NCBI GenBank assembly: GCA_036674765.1
Contig: JARVKI010000026.1
Span: 248,001 to 312,000, forward strand
Direction of reading: 5' to 3'
Length of the DNA stretch: 64,000 bases
DNA from: Seiridium cupressi
Lineage: Eukaryota > Ascomycota > Sordariomycetes > Amphisphaeriales > Sporocadaceae
How positions within the stretch are numbered: position 1 is the first letter of the stretch; each line of letters begins with the position of its first letter. Positions 1 to 10,293 of this stretch are shown here, one piece after another. The notes under the pieces are model-generated. The model did not search any database and had not been told where the DNA came from. It saw only the letters and a program-made list of their open reading frames with translations. Made by a program: the position numbers and the translations under genes.

Positions 1-1123
1 CTCGGCAGAGATGATCAGACTACTGCCAGTCTGGCTCAAGCCGTACGTCTAGAACATGTTCGGGATATCTCATGCCACCACACCGACTAACGAAATGAAC
101 AGATATGCCGTACGAGTGACGCCCTCCTGGCGCAGAAGAAAAGTGGCCGAAGAACTCATGAAAGACGAGATCATCATGCGGCTCCGCGTGAGTCACAAGG
201 ACAAAGACAAACCCAACGACTTGCTCCAGTGGATCGTCGATGCATCGCCGGCCAAGGAGAGGACAGTCAAGGACATAGCCGAGCGGATCATGGGGTTGAA
301 CGTTGCTGCGATACATACTACTACTTCTGTAAGCGCACTGCTGCATATAGCTGGCATTCGTTGCTAAAATAGCAAGACTAACTCTGGATCTTCAGCTGCT
401 GACATCGACACTGGCACTCCTCGCCACTGATTCGGCAGACTATATCTCAACTCTACGCAGGGATGTGGAAGCAAACCTGGAAAGCGGACGAGTGACGCAG
501 AAGACGATGACAAGCGCGATTAATCTTGATAGCTTCCTACGCGAATCAGGGAGATTGAACTTGACCTCCATGAGTACGTAAACTCCACGCTGAATACCAT
601 CATTTTGTATTTAGATGCCCTCGTTACTTATCATCATAATCGCAGTCGGACTCATGCGCGCAGCACGCAAGGATTTCCGTTTCACCGACGGGAAACTCAT
701 CCCGGCCGGGACGCGCATCGGCGTACCAGCCATCAGCATCCATACCGACCCAGCCATCTACTCCGCCCCCGAGAAGTTTGATGCGTTTCGCTTCGCTCGC
801 TGGCGAGAGAGGACCGAGGACGCGACCAGCTACCAGCTTGCCAGTACCGAGATGGAGTATCTGACATTTGGACATGGAAAACATGCTTGGTAGGTCTTCC
901 TTACCCAGGTGCTATCTATTTGCGTTCCAGTGCTCACTCCGCCGGTAGTCCTGGGCGGTTCTTTGCCGCTGGCCTGATGAAATTGGTCATCGCTGCGATT
1001 GTCTTGAGATATGATATCAAGTTGGCTCCGGGGACCAAGCCAAAGCAGCGCTATTTTGGGAAATACACATTGCCCGATACTAGCTTGAGGATCCTTGTGA
1101 GGAGAAGGAACGGGTCGGTGTGA
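1..1123 (+). CDS. Cytochrome P450 monooxygenase, 3' part (5' end outside window)
   Basis: This is the C-terminal part of a fungal P450, a heme enzyme that normally sits on the ER membrane and oxidises lipophilic substrates. I read the exons as join(<1..42,103..328,396..573,646..889,949..1123). All four introns are GT-AG and 59-72 bp, and splicing removes the in-frame stops. Visible motifs, in order, are the I-helix segment AAIHTTT, the ExxR element ESGR, a KDFRFTDGKLIPAGT stretch, and the heme loop FGHGKHACPG. The heme Cys codon is itself split by the last intron. The AAIHTTT form resembles the P450 group that includes gibberellin and indole-diterpene oxidases, but I cannot assign a substrate. 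It is the first gene of an accessory block that includes an MmgE/PrpD protein and a Zn2Cys6 regulator. No lesion is seen in the part present. Confidence 0.88.
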
Positions 1124-1902
1124 TTGTCTGAAGTAGTGATTTCATTGTTCAGCACTTGTCAGCTGGTTGGAGAGGTAAGCCTGGCGAGTAAGACGATAAT
1201 GCCAATGGCGGAAACTCTGGTTTACCGTCACATGGCAATATTTCCGCTGATCAGGACAATAAACAACTCATGTTATGTGAATACGCACCAGTGCGTCTTT
1301 TTCATAGTACTGCTTCCTACGCAGCAATTCACAATGTACCCACGCTGCCATGGGTTTTTTGACTAAGTAATTAAATGCTTGGCATTTTTGGGGGGTCGCC
1401 AAACACCAGATATCGCCGTCTCCACTACTTATCGCCGTATTGCCGTTTTCACTGCATTTTTAGTCACCAGGAAGAGGCGGGCAAGTCAACCATAACGTTT
1501 CACATAAGAAGTCGAGTTGCTCTAACACGAACCAATGTAAAGTGTTCCATAAGTAGGAAAACATTTACATGCGGGCATTGGAGGCCGGATTTCAGAGCCA
1601 TGTCGACGACGTACTGATCGATAGACCCAATTTCGTAGGTTTGGCTAGTTTCCAGAGATATTGCATAGACTCGCTATAGTCACTGATATCGTAAAGATAT
1701 ATGTCCCCTCCAAAAGTTAAGCTTCGTTGGTGGGGGCCCGACCGGCTCTGCGCATGCATCCCGTCGGCAGCGGGTCCGATGCATCACAATCGCCAGCTTC
1801 GGTGGTCCCCGATGCGATTTCAAGAGTTTATGATGCAGGGCTTGAGCGTACAACTCCTGTAAACTTTTATTTGGAACCCGGGCGAGGCTCTTCGGATGAT
1901 TC
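1124..1902. other. Intergenic, no gene seen
   Basis: This gap lies between the P450 stop and the MmgE/PrpD start. Only short open frames of up to about 80 codons occur and none resembles a known protein. It presumably holds the P450 3' UTR and the promoter of the next gene. Confidence 0.6.
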
Positions 1903-3336
1903 ATGGCAGACTCGACTGTCCAACCGCCATTACTGGCCGACCGATTTGCCAGTCATGCCTTGAACACGAGGTTCGAGGATCTTTCAGACGACGCTGTCGC
2001 ACAGGCGAAAGTTTTTATTTTGGACACATTGGGAGTCGGTATCGCAGGGTCGTCAGCGTTCGGGGCTGATCAAGTTATTCAAGCTGGCGTCAGCTGGGGT
2101 GAAGGAGATGAGGCGACGATATGGGGTCGGAGTCAGCGTGTTCCCGCCGGAACGGCGTCTCTCATTAACGGCTACCAGGTTCACTGTCAGGAGTATGACT
2201 GTGTGCACGAGGGAGCAGTCTTGCACCCGTTAGCAACGACCTTACCGGCTGTCCTGTCGTACGCGGAGAGGGCAGGCGGCATCAGCGGAAGGGATTTGAT
2301 CACAGCCGTGGCCGTGGGAGTCAATATATCGGCTGGCCTAGGCATTGCGTCCAGATCCGCCATGACTTTTTTTCGGCCAGCAACGGCAGGAGGCTTTGGG
2401 GCAACTGCAGCTGTCGGAAGGCTCATGGGATTGTCGCATGATTCTCTTGTGCAGGCCTTCGGACTTCAGTATGCTCAAACAAGCGGCACATTGCAGCCAC
2501 ATGTAGAAGGAAGTACTTCGTTGCCTCTGCAAGTTGGCCTGAATAGCCGTGCTGCTGTCCAGTCGTGCGATTGGGCTCGTGCCGGTTTGCCTGGACCTAG
2601 AGATGTCTTCGAGGGCCCCTATGGATACTTGCGTCTCTTTGAAGGGCCGGAACAATGGAACTTGACGGAGACATACTCCTGTTTAGAAGGCAAGCGTTGG
2701 TTGGTCAGTGAACTCAGCCACAAACCATATCCAGCAGGGCGGGCAACGCATGGAGGGGTAGAAGGTCTGCAGATTCTCATGAAGAAGGACGACGGCACAA
2801 CCTTGAAGCCTGAAGAGGTGGAAAGTGTGAAAATCACTGGTCCACCCGTCACCGCAAGATTGTGCGCCAGGCCAGACCTCCTAAATCCAACGCCCAACTA
2901 CGCTCGATTATGTATGTCGTACATCGCAGCAAAGGTGCTTCTGAATGGCTCTATCGACCTTGCCCATTATCGTGGCAAGGAGTTGACAGATTCTGCCACG
3001 CACGCTCTTGCAAAACGCGTGCGCATGCTATCCGACGGACAAGCCAATCCCAATGCTCTCGTACCCATCAGCGTCGAGATGCAGCCAGCCAGCGGGGAAG
3101 TGAGGAATTGGCGGTGTGACCAGATGCTAGCAAGCCCTTCTAGAAGGCTGACAAGAGAGCAACATTTGACCAAGTTCCGTCGTTGCTGGGAATTTGCTGC
3201 CGAGCCGCTGTCTGAGACCGCCAGAGAAGCTCTCATCGCTACGATTGACGATCTGGAAAACCTGACAGATGTGAAGGCAATAACGTCGTTGCTATCTCCA
3301 ACCAAGGCGACTCTACATAGTAGTACCAAGCTATGA
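1903..3336 (+). CDS. MmgE/PrpD family protein (2-methylcitrate dehydratase / cis-aconitate decarboxylase-like)
   Basis: A single-exon gene of 477 residues, about the usual size of the MmgE/PrpD family. Family members dehydrate 2-methylcitrate, decarboxylate cis-aconitate to itaconate, or act on related tricarboxylates. The N-terminal helical domain shows family hallmarks such as AKVFILDTLGVGIAGS (about residues 36-51), the loop NGYQVHCQEYDCVHEGAVLHP (about 89-109; shown here only to mark its place) and a Gly-rich ATAGGFGATAAVGRLMGL segment. The C-terminal lid domain follows, including the KPYPAGRATHGGVEG substrate-site region. No targeting peptide is evident, so it may be cytosolic. The start is the first ATG and no intron is needed. 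It lies between a P450 and a divergently placed Zn2Cys6 gene. The family is clear but the substrate is not; no itaconate transporter gene is visible nearby. Confidence 0.9.
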   Translation: MADSTVQPPLLADRFASHALNTRFEDLSDDAVAQAKVFILDTLGVGIAGSSAFGADQVIQAGVSWGEGDEATIWGRSQRVPAGTASLINGYQVHCQEYDCVHEGAVLHPLATTLPAVLSYAERAGGISGRDLITAVAVGVNISAGLGIASRSAMTFFRPATAGGFGATAAVGRLMGLSHDSLVQAFGLQYAQTSGTLQPHVEGSTSLPLQVGLNSRAAVQSCDWARAGLPGPRDVFEGPYGYLRLFEGPEQWNLTETYSCLEGKRWLVSELSHKPYPAGRATHGGVEGLQILMKKDDGTTLKPEEVESVKITGPPVTARLCARPDLLNPTPNYARLCMSYIAAKVLLNGSIDLAHYRGKELTDSATHALAKRVRMLSDGQANPNALVPISVEMQPASGEVRNWRCDQMLASPSRRLTREQHLTKFRRCWEFAAEPLSETAREALIATIDDLENLTDVKAITSLLSPTKATLHSSTKL

Positions 3337-3518
3337 AGAGCAAATGTTGAAACCAATATTTCTCCACGAAAATAGAAACTTGATATAGGTGACTTTAACT
3401 AGTGACCGTCGACTGTTGATCTGCGCATCAATAGTTTTGGGGACCACACCGCAAGGCTGATCAAGGTTGCGAGATTAACATATACATTGAAACATGAATG
3501 TCTTGACTGGTCTCTGAA

Positions 3519-4855
3519 TCAAATTGCGTTCAGTTGTATCGTGGCGAAATCCCGTGAGAATTCCAGTATTTGGTGTGGCCATTTAAGCCAAGGCGTCCAC
3601 TCTGGTCCAAGGGAATTTGTCACGAGCTCAATGATGTGCTTTCCGCTCTCCCCAACGAGCCAGAGGTCTCGGTGGTAGCAGTGAATCATTGCGCCATAGT
3701 ATGCAAAGACCACAAGCGCTTCAGGCTGTCGTGCAATCAGTAGCTCCGTATAGTTCGGCTTGACCATTGAAAGCCAAACCGTAACCCACGGGGCAGGCCC
3801 AGGAAATGCTGGACGATTTTTGTAACCGTCGATAACTGACTGTAATAAGTCGGTTGCTTGGCTATATGCCTCCACAATAAATTGTTCGAGAGTCGTACGG
3901 GATAGCATCTCCCGAATGGGTTGGCACTCTGATCCGTATCCTTTGGAAGTGCTAAGATTCCATCCCCAGACCAGGAACGGTTGTAATTCAGAGTTGAGCA
4001 GAAACTGTCTATACTCATCGAAAATGGGCCGAACACCCCGATGTACCTTGAGTCATATCAGCAGCTCTTCATAGAATAGTAAACTCTTCACTCACCTTGA
4101 GATAATTGACAAAGTGGCCTAGGAAAGGCTCCAAGTCCATATGCCGCACTGCGATAGTATCAGAAAGCAAATGGGTCCCTAGGAGACTAGAGAAGAGGAA
4201 AGTAGCGATGATTGTTTCTGGTTTTGGCTGTTGGAGGGAGGCATTGAAAAGGCTCAAGGCTTTTGTCTGGAGCACTGTAGCTTGATCTGCATAAAACTGG
4301 GACTTTGATTGCGGCCCTGTGAGACAGAGATGGCGCGCGGCAAATGCGAGGATCTCGTGCATTAAGTAAACCCCTGCAAATGCTGCCTTTTGGTAGTTCT
4401 TGAGATAGTCGCGGCGGAGGTCTGGGTCTTTCCCAGCAAACAGAGGACTTATGATCTCTCCGAAATGGCTGAACAGCTCTAGATGGGTGAGATTCACAAT
4501 GGTCTCGGCATTATTGTTTGTTGAAAGGTCACCAAAGGCCACTTGATTGCCAGCATCTTGTGCGGCCGTTGCTTGGGAACTTAAATCAGAAGTGGTCGAG
4601 GAGGTATTGTCCTGGCCAGAAGGTCTGAGAGATTGGCTGCTGCCCTCTGGATGTATTGGTGGCGTTTTGTAAGAACACTGGCGATCGGCCTGGGAACAGT
4701 TGGTGCATATAGGACGTTGTTCGTCACACCGCGAATGGGCGTTAGTAACAGGGACATTGGGAGCGACGAGGATGGGGCCGTACCCGGATATGCCGCCGAC
4801 GGCATTCGTCGCATTTCGCACCTTTCCTAGACTTTTTGTGCGATCGTCTGAGCAT
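3519..4855 (-). CDS. Zn2Cys6 transcription factor with non-canonical first intron
   Basis: Predicted nuclear regulator of 410 residues, complement(join(3519..4046,4096..4728,4784..4855)). The zinc cluster has perfect spacing, Cys-x2-Cys-x6-Cys-x6-Cys-x2-Cys-x6-Cys. Its first two Cys are in exon 1 (KCDECRRRHIR) and the other four in exon 2 (CDEQRPICTNCSQADRQC). A helical regulator domain of the fungal_trans_2 / Upc2-like type follows (LELFSHFGEI, a His-Asp-Leu-Trp stretch, and so on). The second intron (4047-4095) is normal. The first (4729-4783, 55 bp) has a GT donor and a perfect TACTAAC branch site but ends in GG. No AG lies between the branch site and the only junction that restores the zinc cluster. 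Either a GT-GG intron is used, or this is a point mutation or base error. The gene is downstream of and convergent with the MmgE/PrpD gene, so it may regulate that block (inference). Confidence 0.8.
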
Positions 4856-5546
4856 GGTCACGTAACTACCCTTGTGCTTCCCATACGCGTATAGAGGGGC
4901 AAGCGACCGTGCGGGCCCAGAAAAGAGACGCGATACTATAGGTCCGGATGAGGCTGCCTCCCAGATTCTGAATTGGAGGAAGGTTGCTCGACTATTCGCT
5001 GGATTGCGGTTGGATGTTAGTCTCGAGATGGATACGCGTGTTCCAAGTCCGCGGCGTTTGGCACTTGGACTAGTGTAGTATTAGAGTGGGTTAGGTAGTC
5101 CAAGTCAGGCAGCGGATTAGCAATCGCTGTGCCGCATATCTGCCACATCACAATCAAGTAGGCGCCGACTCCTCTGCCGTTATCTATTGTATACGCTATA
5201 ATTTAAAATTGGTGGTAATACATTTCAAGCTTTAAAACTACTAACAAGATCGCTTCTTGTGTACTACCCTCGACCTTGAGGATGTGGTTGAGCTTCACGT
5301 TAAGCTGTTTAGGATTACACGAAGAGTACCAAATTCCACACTGCCTAGGTATGAAGGAGTATATTATGGAGCAGTATCATTTGACAGTTCCCCTTCCAAG
5401 CACCGTACCCGAGTTCTTCCGATCATGTTATAGCATGGCTTGGTGGTCCTGTAACTACTATGTAGTTAACGTATCGAGCTTGTGCAGGTATAAAAGTATA
5501 GACAGGACCACTCTCTAACAATAGCGAGCAAAACCAAAATCAAATC
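4856..5546. other. Intergenic between regulator and amidohydrolase
   Basis: This is the upstream side of the Zn2Cys6 gene and the downstream side of the amidohydrolase. Only short unsupported open frames are present, for example 5276-5518 on the plus strand. I see no RNA gene or repeat. Confidence 0.5.
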
Positions 5547-6683
5547 TCAGTCACCCAACTTCAGGATTCTCTTGGCATTTTCATATGCCATCTTCTTCTT
5601 GGTATGGCTATTCATGGCCAAGCGATCGAACCACGACGCAATCTCCGTGTCGTCCCCAAAGTGATAGTCCACGCTGAACATGACATTGTCCTCGCCCGTC
5701 CACTTGAGCGTATCCATCAGCGTGGACTCGTCTTGGACGCCCGAAGTGGTGACGTAGAAGTTGTTCTCTCAGTAGTACTGAAGCGACTGCTGCGCTGCCC
5801 AGTAGGGGGTAAAGTGCCGGAGCCGGTGGTTGATGCGGGGCAGGTAAAACGGCAGGCCCTCGCCGCAGTGGCCTAGGATGATCTTGAGAGTTGGATACTT
5901 ATCGAAGATGCCGGAAACCATAAGTCTCAGCACGTGGGCCGCCGTCTCGGACGAGAAGCCCCAGGCCGACCCTGCGAGGAAGTTGTAGTCTTCATAGACG
6001 CGCTGCTGCCCAGGAGGTGGAGTACGAGGGTGCAGATAGATCGGTACATCGAGCTCTACAACCTTTTATAGGAAGATATCATTGGTGGGATCATCCAGAT
6101 AGACAATATCTTCGGCGGTGCCGTTGTTGGTGTATCCACCCACGAAGCTGCCAACTCCACCGAGCTCACTGACGCAGCGTTCCAACTCAACGGCCGCGCT
6201 TGGAGGATCCTGCAGTGCGTTCGAGCACCAGAAGCCGAAACGGCCAGAGTAATCCCCATTCTTGTAGACGCGGGAAAGCTCGTCGTTGACGTAAGCAGCA
6301 GCCTCGATGGCGAACGTCGTGTTAAAGACTCCTTGTATGCCAGGTGACCCAAACTGTAGTATTGATAAACTAACGTTGGCAGCATCCATAGCTGCCACCC
6401 GTGAATCAATATTGTTGATCCGACCCGTGACATCGGCCATATATATGTCCTTGTCGAAGTTTACCTCAGTTGTCCAGTTCACAAAGGGTGTGGTAAAGGT
6501 GCCACTGAAAAGGGTGTTCCCAACATGTTCCTCGATGGCAATTTTGCCAGGAACAGAAGTCGACTGGTCGAAAAAAGTTGGTCGGCCAGAGTTGACGATA
6601 ACTTCCTGGGGTGCGTATTGGGCCAAAGTGACTGGTGCGCCCACTAGTAAGGCCAAAGCAAGATTGAGAATTCGCGCCGACAT
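5547..6683 (-). pseudogene. Amidohydrolase (2,3-dihydroxybenzoate / gamma-resorcylate decarboxylase family) with two in-frame stops
   Basis: About 378 codons of continuous homology to the ACMSD-type decarboxylase branch of the amidohydrolase superfamily, which non-oxidatively decarboxylates hydroxybenzoates. Visible metal and active-site landmarks are KIAIEEH near the N terminus, PIYLHPRTPPP, IILGHCGEGLPFYLPRI and MFSVDYHFGDD. An N-terminal hydrophobic leader (MSARILNLALALLVGAP, ending near LAQ) looks like a signal peptide, which is unusual for this largely cytosolic family. Two stops interrupt the frame without shifting it: TAA at about 6066 (just before KVVELDVP) and TGA within 5770-5785 (SLQYY*ENNFY). 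Family alignment suggests the second position was Trp. An upstream in-frame ATG at 6704 is also possible. It is either a recent pseudogene or affected by two base errors; the alignment spacing makes introns unlikely. Confidence 0.82.
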
Positions 6684-6704
6684 TGTTTCTCCTAGTATTT
6701 TCAT

Positions 6705-7630
6705 GGGTTGGAGTTCCCGTCGAACCTGAGTACAGTCCTCTAAACGCTGGATCTTGGCGAGATTTATACTACATCCAACCACTGCTAAACAACCTTGCTA
6801 AACACTGTAAGATGGTATGTATGATAATCACTGCACCACACAGTGCGGATAAGAGATGTTGTTATCTTGTACCGTAACCCAGTATATTCCCCCACAACAC
6901 CATGCAGTGTCATCACAGATACGATTCAAACATGAATTATGGATCCCAGTCAGAGCGTGCACCGGACATGCAAACTCGGCCTTCATGGGCAAGCTCCCTG
7001 CACCATGTAGAACTCGTCAAGCATTCGGCCCGCCATCGATGTCCTGCTTGGTTATCGGATGTGATCTTCTAGATTCTACGGGACCGAAAGTCCCTGTCCG
7101 ATGGCGTAGATAATGTCGGCCTTGTTTTTGCTCGGGAAGCTCGGAGTAATCTTGATATCAATACAATGTTCGTCAACACGATGATCTAGTCATGAATGAC
7201 ATCGGTTCGTGAGAGATGTGGCTCATCCATGTCTTCACTGTTTGATGCTCATCTCGCTTCCTCGGTTTTCAATCAAGAATGGTGCGTAATCTGAGATTCG
7301 CAGAAGTCTTTACCCTGATATAAGTCAGGGCTGATCAAACTTATAGATGGACTGTCACATAAGCGGAGTGGCATATCAATTGTATGTGCACATAGCGTCG
7401 GGCTTACACCTTGAGGCTCGAGGGAGGCTACACAATAGGGAAAAGAATGTCGGTGTATAGGGATACGCGGAAGGGGACTTGCTACGACCAGAGCGTTAAA
7501 CAGTGGGACCAGACCCCTGACAGCCTTGTGCGCTTCAAGAACATCTCACGCCCCAAACACATTATAGGGAACGCGAACTCCTCGGGTACGGCTTTGGCGT
7601 TAAAGGAAATGAAGTTGGGCCTAAAACATC
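6705..7630. other. Intergenic, no gene seen
   Basis: This stretch separates the amidohydrolase 5' end from the F-box-like gene. Open frames are below 100 codons and unsupported. It likely contains two promoters pointing away from each other. Confidence 0.5.
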
Positions 7631-8941
7631 ATGCCACAGCTACAACGCCTGCCAAAAGAGCTGCGCCAGCACATTATTATCCATACTCTACCCGTCGAGA
7701 TAACCGCTGAAGAGCTTCGGCCGCAATTGGTCCTCCCCTTGTTCCTGATATGCAAGTGGCTACACAACGATGCGTTGGAAGTCCTTTCCATATGGTCACC
7801 AATCTGTGTGCTCCAAGATCCGGATATCAAGAACTTTGGAAGTCAATTGTCGAGCTGTCGAAATGGATTTTTCAAATCCCTGTCCCTCCGCGTGCAGCTC
7901 TTCGCTACTTTGGACATGAAAGCTTTCCTGCGCAGCGAAGTCCGTAGCACCATTCCAGCTCGTCATCACGTGGAACGTTGGATTGATTGCATCCGACGTC
8001 CTCCTAAGGAAATAATCAATAGCGTCGCTGTTGACCTGACGCCTTGCCCTCAGTCGCTGAGGGTGAAGAATCCAGAACTCGTGGTGCCATTCGTCGAGGA
8101 GAAAGAGATGGCGAAGAAGATGTTACTTTTGGGGATAAATATGCTCGCAGGGCTGCTGCACGACATTGATTCTCATTTCAACCACGAAAACCGCACTGGT
8201 AAAGCTGTCCCAGTACTTATCGACGGACAATTCGGGTCCAACTCATCGAGTATCATAGATCAGATCGTTGTGAAGGCTCGGAGAGCTTTGTTCAGTCCTA
8301 CCTTCGTAAGCACATACACACCATTCGAGCCAGATAAAGACATGCCGGACTCCCTAATGCTGACCGCAACATTCGAGGCTTGGCGCCTAGATCGCTTTGC
8401 ATTGAAAAGTCTTCGTCGTAGTGATTCAGTTACGATGGATGATTCAGATTCCATGGGCGATCTCGGCTACTGGGAGCCAATTTCGCCGAGATGGACGAGC
8501 AGAAGCCGTGTTGCATACCACATTAACGCTTTGATGGATGAGGCCGGTGCCAAAGCGGACCTATTCAAGGTACTTGAATTATGGATATGGAGGCTTGCCA
8601 AAACTATGCGACACAAGTGGTATTACTTGCCGGGGATTTACGATGCCACACAAAACGAGTACTACGACTTTCCGAGGTCGAGGCCATCCGAGAGGCGCAG
8701 CATGATACATACCGTTTGCTGGGACTTATGGATGCAGACAGCCAGCTATGGTGACAACGACGAAAGGTTCGTACGGGTTTACGCAGTCCCCGAAGCTGAG
8801 GACGAATCCATATTTGAGTGGCATGACGTCGAGATGAAATGGCGCAATGATGAAGCGACAGCATATTATGAGAGAAGAAGGAAAACAACTGCTCGTACAC
8901 ATGAGTCCCTAGCTGTTCATTTGTCAGGATTTCATCTATGA
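7631..8941 (+). CDS. Hypothetical protein with F-box-like N terminus
   Basis: An intronless open frame of 436 residues. The first 35 residues (LQRLPKELRQHIIIHTLP, then a run of hydrophobic residues with LICKWLHNDAL) resemble the short F-box-like motif found at the start of many fungal proteins of unknown function. The remainder has no domain I recognise: mixed alpha/beta with an acidic serine patch (about residues 265-280) and a Trp/Tyr-rich C-terminal third (KWYYLPGIYD, ENEYYDF-like, WHDVEMKW). If the F-box is real, the protein could recruit a substrate to an SCF ubiquitin ligase, but that is inference. The start is the first ATG of the frame, beginning MPQLQRL. There are no lesions and no sign of membrane segments. 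Confidence 0.7.
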   Translation: MPQLQRLPKELRQHIIIHTLPVEITAEELRPQLVLPLFLICKWLHNDALEVLSIWSPICVLQDPDIKNFGSQLSSCRNGFFKSLSLRVQLFATLDMKAFLRSEVRSTIPARHHVERWIDCIRRPPKEIINSVAVDLTPCPQSLRVKNPELVVPFVEEKEMAKKMLLLGINMLAGLLHDIDSHFNHENRTGKAVPVLIDGQFGSNSSSIIDQIVVKARRALFSPTFVSTYTPFEPDKDMPDSLMLTATFEAWRLDRFALKSLRRSDSVTMDDSDSMGDLGYWEPISPRWTSRSRVAYHINALMDEAGAKADLFKVLELWIWRLAKTMRHKWYYLPGIYDATQNEYYDFPRSRPSERRSMIHTVCWDLWMQTASYGDNDERFVRVYAVPEAEDESIFEWHDVEMKWRNDEATAYYERRRKTTARTHESLAVHLSGFHL

Positions 8942-9088
8942 GGATCGTTGGTTCCATGAAAGAGAGCAGATATGTCTTCTTTCCCCAATTACCATCAATC
9001 ATTTATATTCCATAGATAGGATAAACTTGACAATAAAGCTAAGTCATCGTATAGTAGATGAAATAAACTGCCAGTAGCCTATGAACAC

Positions 9089-10293
9089 CTACATATACTT
9101 CTCCATGATCTCCTTCAACCTCCCCAGCGGTAAAGCGTCGACCTTTCGATCTTGAAACCCAACCATGTCCTCAGCCATGTACAGTGCATTATTAATGGCC
9201 TCCTCCGTCACATCGGTGGCAGCCTGGAGTAACCCGTTAATGCTCGTATCATTAACAACCTCGACATTGAATGGCAACGGCTTGAAAATATCAACATTCT
9301 TTTTTGTGCCACCAATCTTTTGCACAGGGATCTCATTGGCTGTCGAGAAAGCCAAGAAGATGTCACCCGACAGATTGTGCCCATGACCACCGACCCGGCT
9401 CAGGCCAACCGTAGCACGTCGAGCAATTCGCTCGAGCTGCGTCGGGTGGAGCGGAGGGTCGGTGGCGAGAACGACGATGATACTCCCGTCCTTGCGATTC
9501 TTCTCACTCTCGATCTCCTCTATCTTCTTCCTCTTCTTCTCGTCGGTCTTGGCAGCCTCAGCCGCCTCCTCGGCAAGGATACGACCGACCGGCACCCCGC
9601 CGATCTGTGGGGTTTCTTGCCGTAGTTGGCTTGCACCAGAGCTGCGATTGTATACTCTTTCTTGTTGCACCTCGTGTCGAACCCCTCTACAATGCGACTC
9701 GAGCTCCCCGTGCCGCCCTTGAAGTGATGACAGATCATGGCGGTGCCGCCGCCAACATTGCCCTCCCGCACGCGGTCACTGCTCACATTATGTAGTCCGT
9801 GAACAATGTGCTCGGGTCTGACAGAAAACGAAGCAAGGTCGTTCAAGTAGCCGTCGAACGTCTCTCCGACCACAGGGAGTATGCCCCAGTCAATGCTCCC
9901 GCCAGTGCTTTTCCCAACCGCGTCCCTGTGGACTCCCTCGTGCGCGGCGCCGATACTGAACGAGTTGGTGATAATGATGGGGCTAAGAAGAAGGCCCGTC
10001 TCATTGATCAAGTGCGAGCCCGTCAGCTCGCCGGCGCCGTTGAAGCTGAACAGACCAGCGTAGCACGCCTGATCGAACCACGAGTCCCGTGGCGTGATGC
10101 ATGTTACGCCCGTGTTGGTCCCCTTTGGTTCGAATATCTCCTGAGTGTGCGCTTTGACTCCAGGGACATCGGTCAAGGAGTTCATGGGGCCAGTCTTGTA
10201 GTCACCAAGAAAGAGCTTGGGCAGGAGCTTGCGGATGCGTACCCGCTTCTCTTGGGCGCTGGAACCTGAGGAGTTAATGGTTGAGGTCGACAT
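9089..10293 (-). pseudogene. DmpA/BapA-like P1 family aminopeptidase (peptidase S58) with one frameshift
   Basis: Encodes the DmpA/beta-peptidyl aminopeptidase fold, enzymes that self-cleave and then remove N-terminal (D- or beta-) residues from peptides. Family landmarks are LTDVPGVKAHTQ near the N terminus, NGAGELTGSHLINETGLL, SIGAAHEGVHRDAVG, and the autoprocessing region GNVGGGTAMICHHFKGGTG followed by SSSR, whose Ser would be the nucleophile. The C-terminal half carries DGSIIVVLATDPPLHP and SGDIFLAFSTANEIP. The two halves are in different frames. They meet at about 9610-9620, where the conserved junction YGKK...TPQIGGVPVG lacks one base, and no intron fits there. Restored, the protein would be about 401 residues, normal for the family. 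A Lys/Glu-rich insert (AKTDEKKRKKIEEIESEKN) follows the junction. The upstream TTG at 10320 is rejected in favour of the ATG at 10293. The lesion is a real frameshift or an indel error. Confidence 0.82.

Noticed and set aside
9799..10269. 156-codon plus-strand frame
   Set aside because: It is antisense to the conserved DmpA-type peptidase and has no features of its own.
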